DNA of 64,000 nt from Phycisphaeraceae bacterium (GTDB lineage Bacteria; Planctomycetota; Phycisphaerae; Phycisphaerales; Phycisphaeraceae), in the NCBI GenBank assembly GCA_028277745.1, contig JANQFR010000087.1:43300-107299 (forward strand), read 5' to 3'. The position numbers and the translations under genes were made by a program. Below are positions 45,341-54,325 of the stretch, piece by piece. Under the pieces are notes generated by a model that made no database searches, had not been told where the DNA came from, and worked only from the letters and a program-made list of their open reading frames with translations. Within the stretch, counting starts at the first letter, position 1. Each line of letters begins with the position of its first letter.

Positions 45341-46375
45341 TTAACGGGCCCGAGGGGGCGCGGTGGATTCACGAACGACCAAGGACTCATCCAGGACGAC
45401 GTGCTCGGCGTCAGCCTCGCCCTCGGCCATCTGATCGAGCAGCAGCCGAGCGGCGGTGTAACCCATCTGGCTCGCGGGAACGTCAACCGCGGTCAGCGAG
45501 GGAACGGTCAGGCGGACCATCGGCTCATTGTTGAAGCAGATCAGGCTGAAGTCGCGAGGCGCCGAGAGGCCGATCTCGTGGGCGGTGCGCAGGACGGCGA
45601 TCGCGGCGTGGTGCGAATAGGCAAGCACGGCGGTCGCGCCGCCCCGCTGGACAGCGGCTCGTAGGAAGGGCTCGTAATAGTTGTCCCATGTCTCCTTGCG
45701 GCCAAGCAGGGGAAGGTCCAGCTTCGGCGAATCAAAGGCCAGTTCGGCCTGGGCTTGGGCAAAGGCGTCGCGGCGATCCGCGACCGACGGGTGATCGGCG
45801 TCGACCGAGGCGTGGTCGAGGTAGGCGATCTTGCGGTGCCCCAACTCAACAAGGTGCTCAAGAGCCAGGCGTGTCCCGAGACGGTCGTCGGGACGGACAG
45901 AGGAGCCGCGCCGCCCCACCACGCCGTTGACGCTGACATAAGGGACGCCGATCCGTTCAAGGGCTTCGATGTCGCTGTCGTTGCGGGGGCCGACGGCCAC
46001 GACGCCATCGACCCGCAAGCCTGGCGGATCGAAGGCGCTGTGCCGGTTACTGATAAACTGCATGCAGATCTCGTAGCCGGCTTCATCGAGGGTGGGCGCA
46101 AGGGCGGCGACGGCTTCTTCGGCGGGACCGATACGGTCGGTCCACAGGCCGTCGATGCCGAGAACGGCCACGAGATGGCTCTTCGTGGAGGAGAGGTTGC
46201 GGGCGGCGATGCTGGGGCGGTAATTCAGTTCGCCGGCGACCTTGAGGATCCGCTCGCGGACTTCCTTGGAAGCCGAGAACCGACCCGCGGTGCTGTTGTT
46301 CAGCACACGGCTAACCGTCGATTCGCTGACTGAGCAGCGTCGGGCGATGTTGGAAAGAGTGCCTTGGGGCTTCAT
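45341..46375 (-). CDS. LacI family transcriptional regulator
   Basis: The 344-residue protein has the LacI helix-turn-helix, GTLSNIARRCSVSESTVSRVLNNS at 5-28, a hinge reading YRPSIAARNLSSTKSHLVAVL, and a periplasmic-binding-like effector domain. The operator-type motif TCAGNAANCGNTTNCTGA lies 53 bases upstream of its start, and a second copy lies before the PEP-CTERM gene. It therefore probably represses itself, the PEP-CTERM gene and possibly the GH5 locus. The inducer sugar is unknown. Confidence 0.93.
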   Translation of the reverse strand: MKPQGTLSNIARRCSVSESTVSRVLNNSTAGRFSASKEVRERILKVAGELNYRPSIAARNLSSTKSHLVAVLGIDGLWTDRIGPAEEAVAALAPTLDEAGYEICMQFISNRHSAFDPPGLRVDGVVAVGPRNDSDIEALERIGVPYVSVNGVVGRRGSSVRPDDRLGTRLALEHLVELGHRKIAYLDHASVDADHPSVADRRDAFAQAQAELAFDSPKLDLPLLGRKETWDNYYEPFLRAAVQRGGATAVLAYSHHAAIAVLRTAHEIGLSAPRDFSLICFNNEPMVRLTVPSLTAVDVPASQMGYTAARLLLDQMAEGEADAEHVVLDESLVVRESTAPPRAR

Positions 46376-46427
46376 GATTCAGAGTCCGCGAGTCACCAAG
46401 GGGTTGAAACGACCGGCCAGCGACCAT

Positions 46428-46445
46428 TCAGCAATCGCTTTCTGA
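46428..46445. promoter_or_regulatory. LacI-type operator 1
   Basis: TCAGCAATCGCTTTCTGA fits the palindrome TCAGNAANCGNTTNCTGA, with CG at the centre as in many LacI-family operators. It lies upstream of the minus-strand lacI-like gene and within the 309-base gap to the PEP-CTERM gene, so it can act on both. Confidence 0.6.
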
Positions 46446-46614
46446 TATCAGCTTACCCCCAGGCTACGCCGCCGTCAACCCATTTAAACACTGAGGCGGC
46501 TGATAGTCGCCTAAATACTACCATAAAGCCCGATCCGCCCCGTTTGCCACAAACACACCCAATCGCCGCCTCCCCCTTGACGCCCCGGCCCCCAGACCGG
46601 TAAAATCCCAGTCA

Positions 46615-46632
46615 TCAGCAAACGCTTTCTGA
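46615..46632. promoter_or_regulatory. LacI-type operator 2
   Basis: TCAGCAAACGCTTTCTGA is the second match to the same palindrome, here extended by CA on the left and TG on the right. It lies 53 bases before the PEP-CTERM start. The matching pair, 187 bases apart, suggests binding or looping by the adjacent regulator. Confidence 0.6.
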
Positions 46633-46684
46633 TGACTGGGCTCTTTTTCAATTCTGTGTTTCTCTTCTCAAGAAGGAGGTTCTG

Positions 46685-47317
46685 ATGCTTGTGAAAACGA
46701 TGGTGACGACGCTGTCGCTTTGCTGCTCGATGGCTTTGGCCATGTCTGTCTCAGCCGAGATGTTATTCACGACGCAGGAAGACTTTACGGGCTGGGGTGG
46801 AACGGACTTCATCGCGGCGCCGCAAGCGACGCAGGACCTGGACGGTAGCCTAACGAACGGCGAGGGCAACCCCACCGACGCCGGCGGAACGGGCACGGGG
46901 GGATCGCTCGGGGTGAGCTCGTCGACGACGTTCGGTTATCTCTTCAGCCAGGACCAACAGGGCAACGCAGATTTTATCGCGGCCCTGGGCGACGGCGGAC
47001 AGATCGCAGTAGACCATGTCAACCCCACCGGCGGGACCTATTTCCAGTTGGGCCTGGTCCTCAACTACAACGGCCACTTCGACCAATACTTTGGCGACAC
47101 AGTCGACAACGGTGACGGAACCTCGACCACGATCATCGATTTTGAGTTTGTGCCCGGTGATGTCGCCACTTACCTACAGTTGGGCGTGATCTTCAATTCG
47201 GATGCGACCAACTCGCCGTTCACGGTCGACAACATCCGCATCGTCCCCGAACCCGCATCGGTAGCGCTATGCGCCGCCGGAGGGCTGATCTTGCTTGCCC
47301 GTCGTCGCAAGGCCTGA
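46685..47317 (+). CDS. PEP-CTERM sorting domain protein
   Basis: The 210-residue exported protein has a signal peptide (about 1-25, ending SVSAEM), then a Gly/Asp/Thr-rich beta domain with no recognised catalytic site. The C-terminus VPEPASVALCAAGGLILLARRR is a PEP-CTERM signal. AAGGAGG lies just before the ATG. The promoter region carries LacI operator 2. It probably sits in the outer envelope or matrix and may bind carbohydrate with the GH5 enzyme, which is an inference. Confidence 0.85.
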   Translation: MLVKTMVTTLSLCCSMALAMSVSAEMLFTTQEDFTGWGGTDFIAAPQATQDLDGSLTNGEGNPTDAGGTGTGGSLGVSSSTTFGYLFSQDQQGNADFIAALGDGGQIAVDHVNPTGGTYFQLGLVLNYNGHFDQYFGDTVDNGDGTSTTIIDFEFVPGDVATYLQLGVIFNSDATNSPFTVDNIRIVPEPASVALCAAGGLILLARRRKA

Positions 47318-47419
47318 CCGACTTGCTAGCCCAAGTATGCCGCAAACTGACGGACGCTACGAATCATTCACTTGCATCGAAAGGCTTGTAAAGGGTCCTT
47401 TGCGCCCTCGGGCGGCCTA

Positions 47420-49081
47420 TTAAGCCCGATCCACGACGATGCGGTTGCCGCGGACCTCACGGACCGTGACGGCCGCGCCGGAGTCGATGTAGCTGCCGGC
47501 GGACACGACGTCATAGGTGCGGCCGCCGAAGTCGGCCTGGCCGGTGGGGTGGAGGCTGGTCAGCGCCCGGCCGCTCTCGCCGACACGCAGGGCGCCGGGC
47601 GTCTCGGAAGGCCCGGCCGGCGCCGCGAGGGGCGCGGTCGGCTCATCCTCGAGGATCAGCCGGTTCAAGCCGGGGATCCGGCCGAAGTATTGCGTCACGA
47701 AATAGAACCCCACGAAACTCACCAGCACCGCCGCCAGCGTGGCGCCGGAGGTAACCAGCAGACGCAGCCACTGGGTGGAAGGGGGCAGCGAGATCGGGCC
47801 GAACGCGGGGCCGCCGCCGGTAGGGATGACCGAGAGCACCAGGCCGATGAACATGAGCAACGCCCCGACCGCCGCGAGCACGCCCGCGGTGGCGGCGGTG
47901 AAGACCTCCACCAGCACCAGCGCCAGGCCGATCAGCAGCAGGATGATGTGCCAGATCTCGGCCAGGCCGAGGATGTAGGGGGCTCCGATCAACGCGACGA
48001 ACGCAAGGCCGGCCACGATGCCCGCGCCGCTGACGCCGGGCGCCTGGAACTCGATGTAACCGCACACCAGCACGAGGATGATCAGGATCGCGCGGACCCA
48101 CATGTTGGTGAAGAACCACGCGATATGCTCGCTCCAGGTCAGATGGACCCGGACGACCGCGGCCGCGCCGGTCACCGAGGCCAGGTCATTGAGGTCCACG
48201 ACCTCCCCGCGCGACAGGCTCAGTTCATGAGCCCGGGACTGGTCCGCGGTGAGCAGCGTCTTGCCGTCGTGGACCTGGCGCACCAGCTTCCACCGGCCGA
48301 CGTCGGCGTCGGTGGCGACGTCCACCGACGCGGCCGCCACCTTCTCGGGCGACAGCGCCGAGCTGGCGCTGATCACCTCGCCCATCGGCTCGCCCTCGAC
48401 CATCACCCGGTAATCGGCCTGGTTCACGAACCGCACCTCGCCGGTGTCGCGGTGCTCGATCTGGTACACCTCGATGCCCAGCACACACATCGCATGAAAC
48501 AAGGCGAAGTCGTAATCGTTGGCCCGGGCGTTGTCGCGGAACTCGGCCAGCCAGGGCGAGAGCACCTTGGCCCGCTCGGTCGGGGCCAGCTCGCCGAGCA
48601 TGCTGATCGGCGCCGCGTCACCGATGGCGGAGGCGGGCGACATGACGATCAGGTCGGACGCCGAGGCGATCTGGGCGCCGGCGGAGTAGGCGTCGTTGTT
48701 GACCCAGGCGATGGTGGGCACGGGGATGGTCTTGATGTACTTGCTGACCGCCATGGCGGAATTGATCTCGCCGCCGGGGGTGTCGAGTTCGAAGACGATG
48801 ATCGACGCCCCGCCGTCCAGCGCACGGTTGACGCGCCGCTCGACGGAGGTGGGGGTAAACCCGCTGATCTCGCCCGTGATGGGGATGACCGCGACGTGGG
48901 CGCCGCTGGGGATATTGAGGTTCGGCCGCGGCGCGGACCGGGCCGGGCCGGGCGCGGGCTGCGTGGCGGGTGGGGGGGGCTGGGGGGCGGCGGCGGGCTG
49001 AGCCGCGGCTTCACCGGGCGCCGGCTGCGTCCAGGCCGCCAACACACCAACCAGAATCGCGATGACGCCGTGTCGCATCAC
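47420..49081 (-). CDS. NfeD family protein with ClpP-class protease domain
   Basis: The 553-residue protein is a long-form NfeD. After a signal and Pro/Ala-rich linker it has a ClpP/SDH-class serine protease domain with VAVIPITGEISGF, FELDTPGGEINSAMAVSKYI and the catalytic Ser133 in DAYSAGAQIAS. Four or so membrane spans follow (about 325-480), and then an OB-fold C-terminus, RALTSLHPTGQADFGGRTYDVVSAGSYIDSGAAVTV. Such proteins work with stomatin-like partners in membrane quality control. No partner gene is adjacent. A large ORF on the opposite strand is its shadow. Confidence 0.92.
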   Translation of the reverse strand: MMRHGVIAILVGVLAAWTQPAPGEAAAQPAAAPQPPPPATQPAPGPARSAPRPNLNIPSGAHVAVIPITGEISGFTPTSVERRVNRALDGGASIIVFELDTPGGEINSAMAVSKYIKTIPVPTIAWVNNDAYSAGAQIASASDLIVMSPASAIGDAAPISMLGELAPTERAKVLSPWLAEFRDNARANDYDFALFHAMCVLGIEVYQIEHRDTGEVRFVNQADYRVMVEGEPMGEVISASSALSPEKVAAASVDVATDADVGRWKLVRQVHDGKTLLTADQSRAHELSLSRGEVVDLNDLASVTGAAAVVRVHLTWSEHIAWFFTNMWVRAILIILVLVCGYIEFQAPGVSGAGIVAGLAFVALIGAPYILGLAEIWHIILLLIGLALVLVEVFTAATAGVLAAVGALLMFIGLVLSVIPTGGGPAFGPISLPPSTQWLRLLVTSGATLAAVLVSFVGFYFVTQYFGRIPGLNRLILEDEPTAPLAAPAGPSETPGALRVGESGRALTSLHPTGQADFGGRTYDVVSAGSYIDSGAAVTVREVRGNRIVVDRA

Positions 49082-49162
49082 GCACGATTATAGGGCCGAT
49101 CACGCCGCATGAGCGCCCGCTCATGAATGTGTGAGAGCAGTGATCGAATCGGTCTTGTGATC

Positions 49163-49242
49163 AAGCCGGCCCTGAGCGCAGCGAAGGTCCGGATTGTGGC
49201 GACGAAACCCATCCGGACCTTCGCTGCGCTCAGGACCGGCTT
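49163..49242. repeat. Dispersed nested palindrome, copy 3
   Basis: Arms 49163-49194 and 49211-49242 are complementary except for one C-A mismatch, around a 16-base spacer. The arms match copies 1 and 2. It lies in the 301-base gap between the start of nfeD and the start of the divergent thuA-like gene, so unlike copies 1 and 2 it cannot be a simple terminator. No other feature is seen in this gap. Confidence 0.88.
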
Positions 49243-49382
49243 CTCACATCTGTTCTAATCTTTCTCATAAATGGGGCGGACCCTGAGAGGTCCATATTGG
49301 AAACAGGCGGCTACGATTTGCACCCGGGCCCGGCGGGTGCTATGAAAGCCGGCCCACGATCACCCGAGATTGGAGTCCCCTG

Positions 49383-50168
49383 ATGTCCCGACCGCTCCGC
49401 GTCACCGTCTGGCATGAACACCGCCACGAGAAGAAACACCCCAAGGTTCAGGAGGTCTATCCCGACGGCATGCACACCGTGATGAAGTCGGCGATCGAAG
49501 AGCACCTCGGCGCCGACGTGGAGGTGCGCACCGCCCTGCTCGACGACGCGGACCACGGCCTGAGCGACGACGTCCTCGACGAGACGGACGTGATGACCTG
49601 GTGGGGCCACGCGGCGCACGGCGACGTCAAGGACGAGATCGCCCAGAAGGTGGCCGAGCGGGTGCGGCGGGGCATGGGCCTCGTGGTGCTGCACTCGGGC
49701 CACTACAGCAAGCCGTTCAAGCTGCTGATGGGGACCAACTGCCACCTCAAATGGCGCGAGGCGGCCGAGATCGAGCGGCTGTGGAACGTGAGCCCGGGCC
49801 ACCCCATCACCGCCGGCCTGGAGAAGGACTACATCGAGCTGGCCGAGACCGAGATGTACGGCGAGCACTTCGACATCCCCGACCCCGACGAACTGGTGTT
49901 CGTGTCGTGGTTCGAGGGGGGCGAGGTGTTCCGCTCGGGCTGCGTGTGGAAGCGCGGGGCCGGGAAGGTGTTCTACTTCCGCCCGGGGCACGAGACGTTC
50001 CCGATCTACTACAACCCGGAGGTCCGCCGGGTGCTGGCCAACGGGGTGGGGTATGTCGCCCCGCCGGCGGGCGTCGTGCCGTACCGCGCGGGCTCGCCGA
50101 ACATCAAGGAGCCGCTGTCGCCGATCGCGGCGACGCACGAGGTGGACGCGAGCCTGCACAAGCATTGA
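49383..50168 (+). CDS. ThuA domain protein (trehalose utilisation-like)
   Basis: The 261-residue protein has the ThuA class I glutamine amidotransferase-like fold, with RVTVWHEHRHEKKHPKVQEVYPDGM, MTWWGHAAHGDVKDEIAQKV, GLVVLHSGHYSKPFKLLMG and GAGKVFYFRPGHETFPIYYNPEVRRVL. These match the ThuA subfamily encoded in rhizobial trehalose loci, thought to act on 3-keto sugars. Sequence alone does not tell the substrate here. No trehalose or ABC transport genes are nearby. Confidence 0.92.
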   Translation: MSRPLRVTVWHEHRHEKKHPKVQEVYPDGMHTVMKSAIEEHLGADVEVRTALLDDADHGLSDDVLDETDVMTWWGHAAHGDVKDEIAQKVAERVRRGMGLVVLHSGHYSKPFKLLMGTNCHLKWREAAEIERLWNVSPGHPITAGLEKDYIELAETEMYGEHFDIPDPDELVFVSWFEGGEVFRSGCVWKRGAGKVFYFRPGHETFPIYYNPEVRRVLANGVGYVAPPAGVVPYRAGSPNIKEPLSPIAATHEVDASLHKH

Positions 50169-50217
50169 TTCGCCGATCTTCTCCTGCGCCGCAGGGGCGA
50201 CGCGTTACAATCGGCGG

Positions 50218-52359
50218 ATGAACGCCGCCGTTCGACCCAGGCAAGCCGGCCCGTCTTTCACGGCGTTTCTTGCGGCCGCGGCACTGATCCTTGCGTCGGC
50301 CCACGAGGCGTCGGGCGCACCTGACAAGAAGCGCTGCGTCCTGCTGCTGCAGTCGTATCACCAGGGATACGACTGGACAGACGGGATCACGGCCGGCGTT
50401 CAGGAGGTCATCGAAGAGCAAGACGCCCCGATCGATCTGCAGATCGAATACATGGACGCCAAGCGGGACAGCCGGCCGGCGTCACTCGAGGCCGTTTACG
50501 ACTTTTATCGCCGCAAGCTCACGCAGCGGGATTACGACCTGGTCATCGCCGCCGACGACGCGGCCCTGGACTTCGTCCTGGCGCACCGCGAGAGCGTCTT
50601 CGCCGGCGTCCCGGTCGTCTTCTGCGGGGTGGACGACTTCAAGCCCCAACGCATCGCCGGCGTCCGCGACATCACCGGCGTGGGCGGCGGGGTCAACTCT
50701 CGGGACCACCTCGACCTGGCGCTGCGGCTCCAGCCCGACCTGGACGAGTTCGTCGTCCTCGGCGGGCTCTCCCAAAGCGCGACCGACAACGCGGCCAAGT
50801 TCTCGCGCATCGCCCCGAGCTACGCGGGACGGCCACGGATCGAGCTGATGATCGGCCGACCGCTGGAAGAGGTCGTGATGCGCCTCCGCGAGCTGGACCG
50901 CCAGGACGCGGTCTTCCACCTCGGGCCGTACCTGACCCCCGGCGGCCGGCTGCTGAGCGCCGCCGAGACGGCCCGGCTCATCGCCGATCAGACCGAGGCG
51001 CCGATCTACACCTTCGTCGAGTACTGGGCGGGCGGCTCGCCCGAAGTGCTGGGCGGATACATGGTTTCGGGACGGGCCGTGGGCCGGCACGTCATGGGGC
51101 TGGCGTCGGACATCCTCGGCGGACGCGACCCCGACAGCATCCCGGTCAAGATGGAAAACCCCAACGTGTACATCTTCAATCACGCGGAGCTGGAGCGGCT
51201 GGGCGTTGACCGCGCCGCCCTGCCGGGCGGGAGCATGATCCTGGGCGTGCCCGCGTCGTTCATCGACCGCAATCGGGAGCTGATCTGGGGCTCGCAGATC
51301 ATCGTGGCGGCGCTGGGGTTGATGGTCGTCCTGCTGTTGATCCACCTCGCGCTGCGACGCAAGGTGCTCCGGTCCCTGCGTGAGAGCGAGGCCCGGTTGG
51401 CCCTCGCGATCAACACCGCCGGGCTCGGGCTCTGGGACTGGAACGCGCAGACCGGCGTGTGCGTGTTTGACGATCGATGGGCCGGGATGGTCGGGTACCG
51501 TCTCGACGAGATCGACCAGACTTACAAGCAATGGCGCGGGATGGTGCACGAAGAGGACCTGAAGCCGATCGAACAGACCATCGAGCGTTGCCTGGGGGGC
51601 GAGACGGATGAATTCTGCTATGAGTTTCGGATGCGTCACCGCGACGGCCATTGGGTATGGATCTCGTCTCAGGGCCGGGCCGTGGAGCGCGACGGCGCCG
51701 GCCGGGCGGTGCGGATCATCGGCCTCCACCGCGACATCACCGAGCCCAAGCAGGCCGAGCAGCGCCAGCGGCTGATGATGCGCGAGCTGGACCACCGCGT
51801 GAAGAACAACCTCGCGGCCGTGCTGTCGCTCTGCCGCGAGTCGATGCGGTCGAGCCGATCGCTCGAGGAATTCGGACGCGTGTTCCAGAGCCGGGTCCAG
51901 GCGATGGCCCACACCCACACCGCCCTGGCCAACACCCGCTGGCAGGGGGTCGCGGTCGGCGACGCGGTCGACCTCGTCCTGGCGGCCCACCTCGACGACG
52001 GGGGGCGGCGGATCACCCGCGAGGGGCCCGCCGTCTGCCTGCCGTCCGAGGCCGCGCTGCCGGTCAGCCTCAGCCTGCACGAATTAATGACCAACGCCGC
52101 CAAACACGGCGCCCTCTCCAACGACCGCGGCCGCGTCTGCGTCGCCTGGCGCCGATCCCACGACCAACTCGTCATTGACTGGACCGAACGCGATGGCCCG
52201 CCCCCCCAGGTCACGCCCGTCAAGGGCACCGGCCTGCAGCTCATCGAAGGGCTGATCCAATACGAACTGTCCGGCCGGGTCGACATCCACTTCAATGATG
52301 AAGGCTTCCACTGCCGGCTGGCCGTCCCCCTCCAGGGCGACAAGCACGCGGATTGCTGA
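50218..52359 (+). CDS. Sensor histidine kinase: ABC-type sensor, PAS, HisKA_2
   Basis: The 713-residue membrane sensor begins with a signal peptide and a periplasmic ABC substrate-binding-like domain (about 40-350; CVLLLQSYHQGYDWTDGI and IAGVRDITGVGG). A membrane span (about 362-382, IIVAALGLMVVLLLIHLAL) follows. A PAS/PAC domain (about 395-515; GLGLWDWNAQTGV, YEFRMRHRDGHWVWISSQGRA) precedes the HisKA_2 domain with the phospho-acceptor His in MMRELDHRVKNNL near 525, and a HATPase domain with ELMTNAAKHGALS near 625. It may detect a small periplasmic solute. No response regulator is adjacent, so the output partner is unknown. Confidence 0.9.
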   Translation: MNAAVRPRQAGPSFTAFLAAAALILASAHEASGAPDKKRCVLLLQSYHQGYDWTDGITAGVQEVIEEQDAPIDLQIEYMDAKRDSRPASLEAVYDFYRRKLTQRDYDLVIAADDAALDFVLAHRESVFAGVPVVFCGVDDFKPQRIAGVRDITGVGGGVNSRDHLDLALRLQPDLDEFVVLGGLSQSATDNAAKFSRIAPSYAGRPRIELMIGRPLEEVVMRLRELDRQDAVFHLGPYLTPGGRLLSAAETARLIADQTEAPIYTFVEYWAGGSPEVLGGYMVSGRAVGRHVMGLASDILGGRDPDSIPVKMENPNVYIFNHAELERLGVDRAALPGGSMILGVPASFIDRNRELIWGSQIIVAALGLMVVLLLIHLALRRKVLRSLRESEARLALAINTAGLGLWDWNAQTGVCVFDDRWAGMVGYRLDEIDQTYKQWRGMVHEEDLKPIEQTIERCLGGETDEFCYEFRMRHRDGHWVWISSQGRAVERDGAGRAVRIIGLHRDITEPKQAEQRQRLMMRELDHRVKNNLAAVLSLCRESMRSSRSLEEFGRVFQSRVQAMAHTHTALANTRWQGVAVGDAVDLVLAAHLDDGGRRITREGPAVCLPSEAALPVSLSLHELMTNAAKHGALSNDRGRVCVAWRRSHDQLVIDWTERDGPPPQVTPVKGTGLQLIEGLIQYELSGRVDIHFNDEGFHCRLAVPLQGDKHADC

Positions 52360-52387
52360 AGCCCAGGGATTGCAATCCCGGGGCTTC
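52358..52387. repeat. Palindrome of the CCCAGGGATTGCAATCCC type, copy 1
   Basis: GAAGCCCAGGGATTG pairs with CAATCCCGGGGCTTC with one mismatch, overlapping the stop of the sensor kinase gene. Nearly the same element recurs at 55125-55154. Both lie between convergent genes and could act as bidirectional terminators. Confidence 0.8.
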
Positions 52388-52395
52388 CCTCCTCT

Positions 52396-53493
52396 TCAAA
52401 GGTGCGCCGCGCCGTGGCGCTGGGCCACCTCGGCGTGCAGCTTCTTGATGTGCTCGGCCTGGTCGGCGCGGCAGACCAGCGTGGAGTGCGCGGTGTGGAT
52501 GATCACCAGGTCCTCGCACCCGATCGTTGTGATCAGGTGTTCCGGATCGTCCGACGCGATCAGTGTGTTGCGCGTGTCCATCATGACGTGCTTGCAGCCC
52601 GACGTCGCGTTGCCGGCCGCGTCCTTCGTGCAGGTCTGCGCGAAGCTCGGCCAGCTGCCCACGTCCAGCCAGGTCAGCGGCATCGGCACGGCCGCGACGG
52701 CGACCGACGGGTCCTGGCTGGCGGGCTCCATCACCGCGTAGTCCACGCTGATCTTCTTCAGGCCCGGGTACACCGACGCCAGCTCCGCGTCACGCTCCGG
52801 CGTGTCCCAGGCGGCGATCACCTGCCGCAACGCCTGATGGTTCTCGGGCGTGTACCGCTCGACACAGTCCATCAGGGTCGACGTTTTCCAGACGAACATC
52901 CCGCTGTTCCAGAGGTATTGGCGGGGACCGGCGTCGAGATAGGCCCTCGCCGTTTCACGGTCCGGCTTCTCCTGGAACCGCTCGACGATCGACGCCGGGC
53001 TCCCGGCCAGCGGGCCGCCCAGTTGCAGGTAGCCGTAACCCGTGGCCGCGTGCGTGGGCGTGACGCCGAAGGTGACCAGGGTCGGGTCGTCGCGCTCGGC
53101 CGCCTCGTACCCTTGTTCGACCACTTTCTGAAAACTATCCACCGGCTCGATGATGTGGTCTGCGGTGAACACCGCGACCACCGCGTCCGGGTCGTCCCGG
53201 CCGATCACGCCGGTCCCCAGCGCCACCGCATTAAGCGTGTCGCGGCCGACCGGCTCGGCGATGAACCGCTCCGGCGCCAGCCGCGGCAGCCGGTCGAGCA
53301 TCACCTCCCGCGTCGACTCGCCGGCGCACACGAAGATCCGGTCGTCGGGCGTCAATCCTTCCAGCCGGTCCATCGCGATCTGCAGGAGCGACCGGCCGTT
53401 GATGAAAGGGATGAGCTGCTTGGGGAGCTGTTGGGTCGACATCGGCCACAGACGCGTGCCCGAGCCGCCGGCGATGATCAGGGCGTATCTCAT
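52396..53493 (-). CDS. manC: Mannose-1-phosphate guanylyltransferase
   Basis: The enzyme makes GDP-mannose from mannose 1-phosphate and GTP for polysaccharide and glycan synthesis. The 365-residue protein has the nucleotidyltransferase signature GGSGTRLWP at 9-17, followed by QQLPKQLIPF. FTADHIIEP follows near 109, FQEKPDRETARAYL near 174 and WNSGMFVWK near 195. It lacks a fused phosphomannose isomerase cupin, so it is the short, single-function form. It may serve exopolysaccharide export linked to the PEP-CTERM proteins. Confidence 0.94.
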   Translation of the reverse strand: MRYALIIAGGSGTRLWPMSTQQLPKQLIPFINGRSLLQIAMDRLEGLTPDDRIFVCAGESTREVMLDRLPRLAPERFIAEPVGRDTLNAVALGTGVIGRDDPDAVVAVFTADHIIEPVDSFQKVVEQGYEAAERDDPTLVTFGVTPTHAATGYGYLQLGGPLAGSPASIVERFQEKPDRETARAYLDAGPRQYLWNSGMFVWKTSTLMDCVERYTPENHQALRQVIAAWDTPERDAELASVYPGLKKISVDYAVMEPASQDPSVAVAAVPMPLTWLDVGSWPSFAQTCTKDAAGNATSGCKHVMMDTRNTLIASDDPEHLITTIGCEDLVIIHTAHSTLVCRADQAEHIKKLHAEVAQRHGAAHL

Positions 53494-53523
53494 AGTCGAG
53501 AGATTCTAAGCGATATCCACCCA

Positions 53524-53613
53524 TTAGCCCCGGGCTCCGCCCGGGGGTTCCGGGGTTTGTGTCCGAGTTTTTACGCGGACGCCCATCCGCCCCCGGGCAA
53601 AGCCCGGGGCTAA
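53524..53613. repeat. Inverted repeat flanking the manC-AhpD gap
   Basis: TTAGCCCCGGGC (53524-53535) and GCCCGGGGCTAA (53602-53613) are perfectly complementary. Each sits beside its own short GC-rich hairpin, such as CCCCGGGC-tcc-GCCCGGGG. The design resembles the element at 35738-35820, but the sequence differs. Confidence 0.7.
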
Positions 53614-53618
53614 CGGAC

Positions 53619-54251
53619 TCACTGCGCTCGGAAGTACACGTTGAACAGCGTCATCACCGACGCAACGCGGATCGCCTCGTGGACCTGGTCGGCCGTCGCG
53701 CCGTGGCGCAACGCCTGGGCGCGGTGGTGTTTCGTGCATAGCTCACAGCCCATCACGCTCGACACCGCCAGGCAGATCAGCTCGACCAGCATCGGGGGGA
53801 GGGTCGGGTGGGTGATCGCGTCAAAGCTCAGGCCCGAGTCGGCGGGCAGGTCCGCGTCGTCGGCGATGTGGCGATACCGATGGTATGTGTTGAGCATCGT
53901 GCAGACCGCGGTGACGGCGAGGATCTCGGCGGCCTGGTCCTCGCTCCAGCCGAGCTTGATGGCCTTGCGGCGGTGGGCCTTAACACATTTGTGACAATTG
54001 TTCGCCGAGCTGACCGCGAGACAGATCGCCTCGCGCTGCTGGGCGTCGAGGAAGCCCGCGCCGGTGGTCAGATGCTTGTACTGGTTCTCGAACGCGTCGC
54101 GCATCGCGGTCGGGGTGCGGGCGAGCATCTGGAACTCGACCGCGACGTGCTCCCGGCCGGTGATCCGGCGGATGTGGTCGAACACCTCCCGGGCGGCGGG
54201 CGACGCGGCGTCGTAGGCGATCGGCGGGGTGAGGGGCGCGGGGCTGGGCAT
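53619..54251 (-). CDS. Double AhpD/carboxymuconolactone decarboxylase-like protein
   Basis: The 210-residue protein contains two AhpD-type halves. Each has a redox CxxC-His motif: NNCHKCVKAH (Cys86, Cys89) and MGCELCTKHH (Cys169, Cys172). AhpD-like proteins are alkylhydroperoxidase partners or thiol reductants. The internal repeat has one and a half turns of similar sequence (ICLAVSS then CLAVSSVM), so it arose by duplication. It faces the divergent Bax inhibitor-like gene across a 74-base gap. Confidence 0.88.
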   Translation of the reverse strand: MPSPAPLTPPIAYDAASPAAREVFDHIRRITGREHVAVEFQMLARTPTAMRDAFENQYKHLTTGAGFLDAQQREAICLAVSSANNCHKCVKAHRRKAIKLGWSEDQAAEILAVTAVCTMLNTYHRYRHIADDADLPADSGLSFDAITHPTLPPMLVELICLAVSSVMGCELCTKHHRAQALRHGATADQVHEAIRVASVMTLFNVYFRAQ

Positions 54252-54325
54252 CGGCGTCTTCCTTCTTCACGTTTGCCGTTACAATACCGGCGATTCCCAA
54301 ACTTTATCCAACGGGGAGCCGCACC

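Noticed and set aside
47372..49093. 573-residue plus-strand ORF
   Set aside because: Antisense to the NfeD gene, whose protease and OB-fold motifs are clear.
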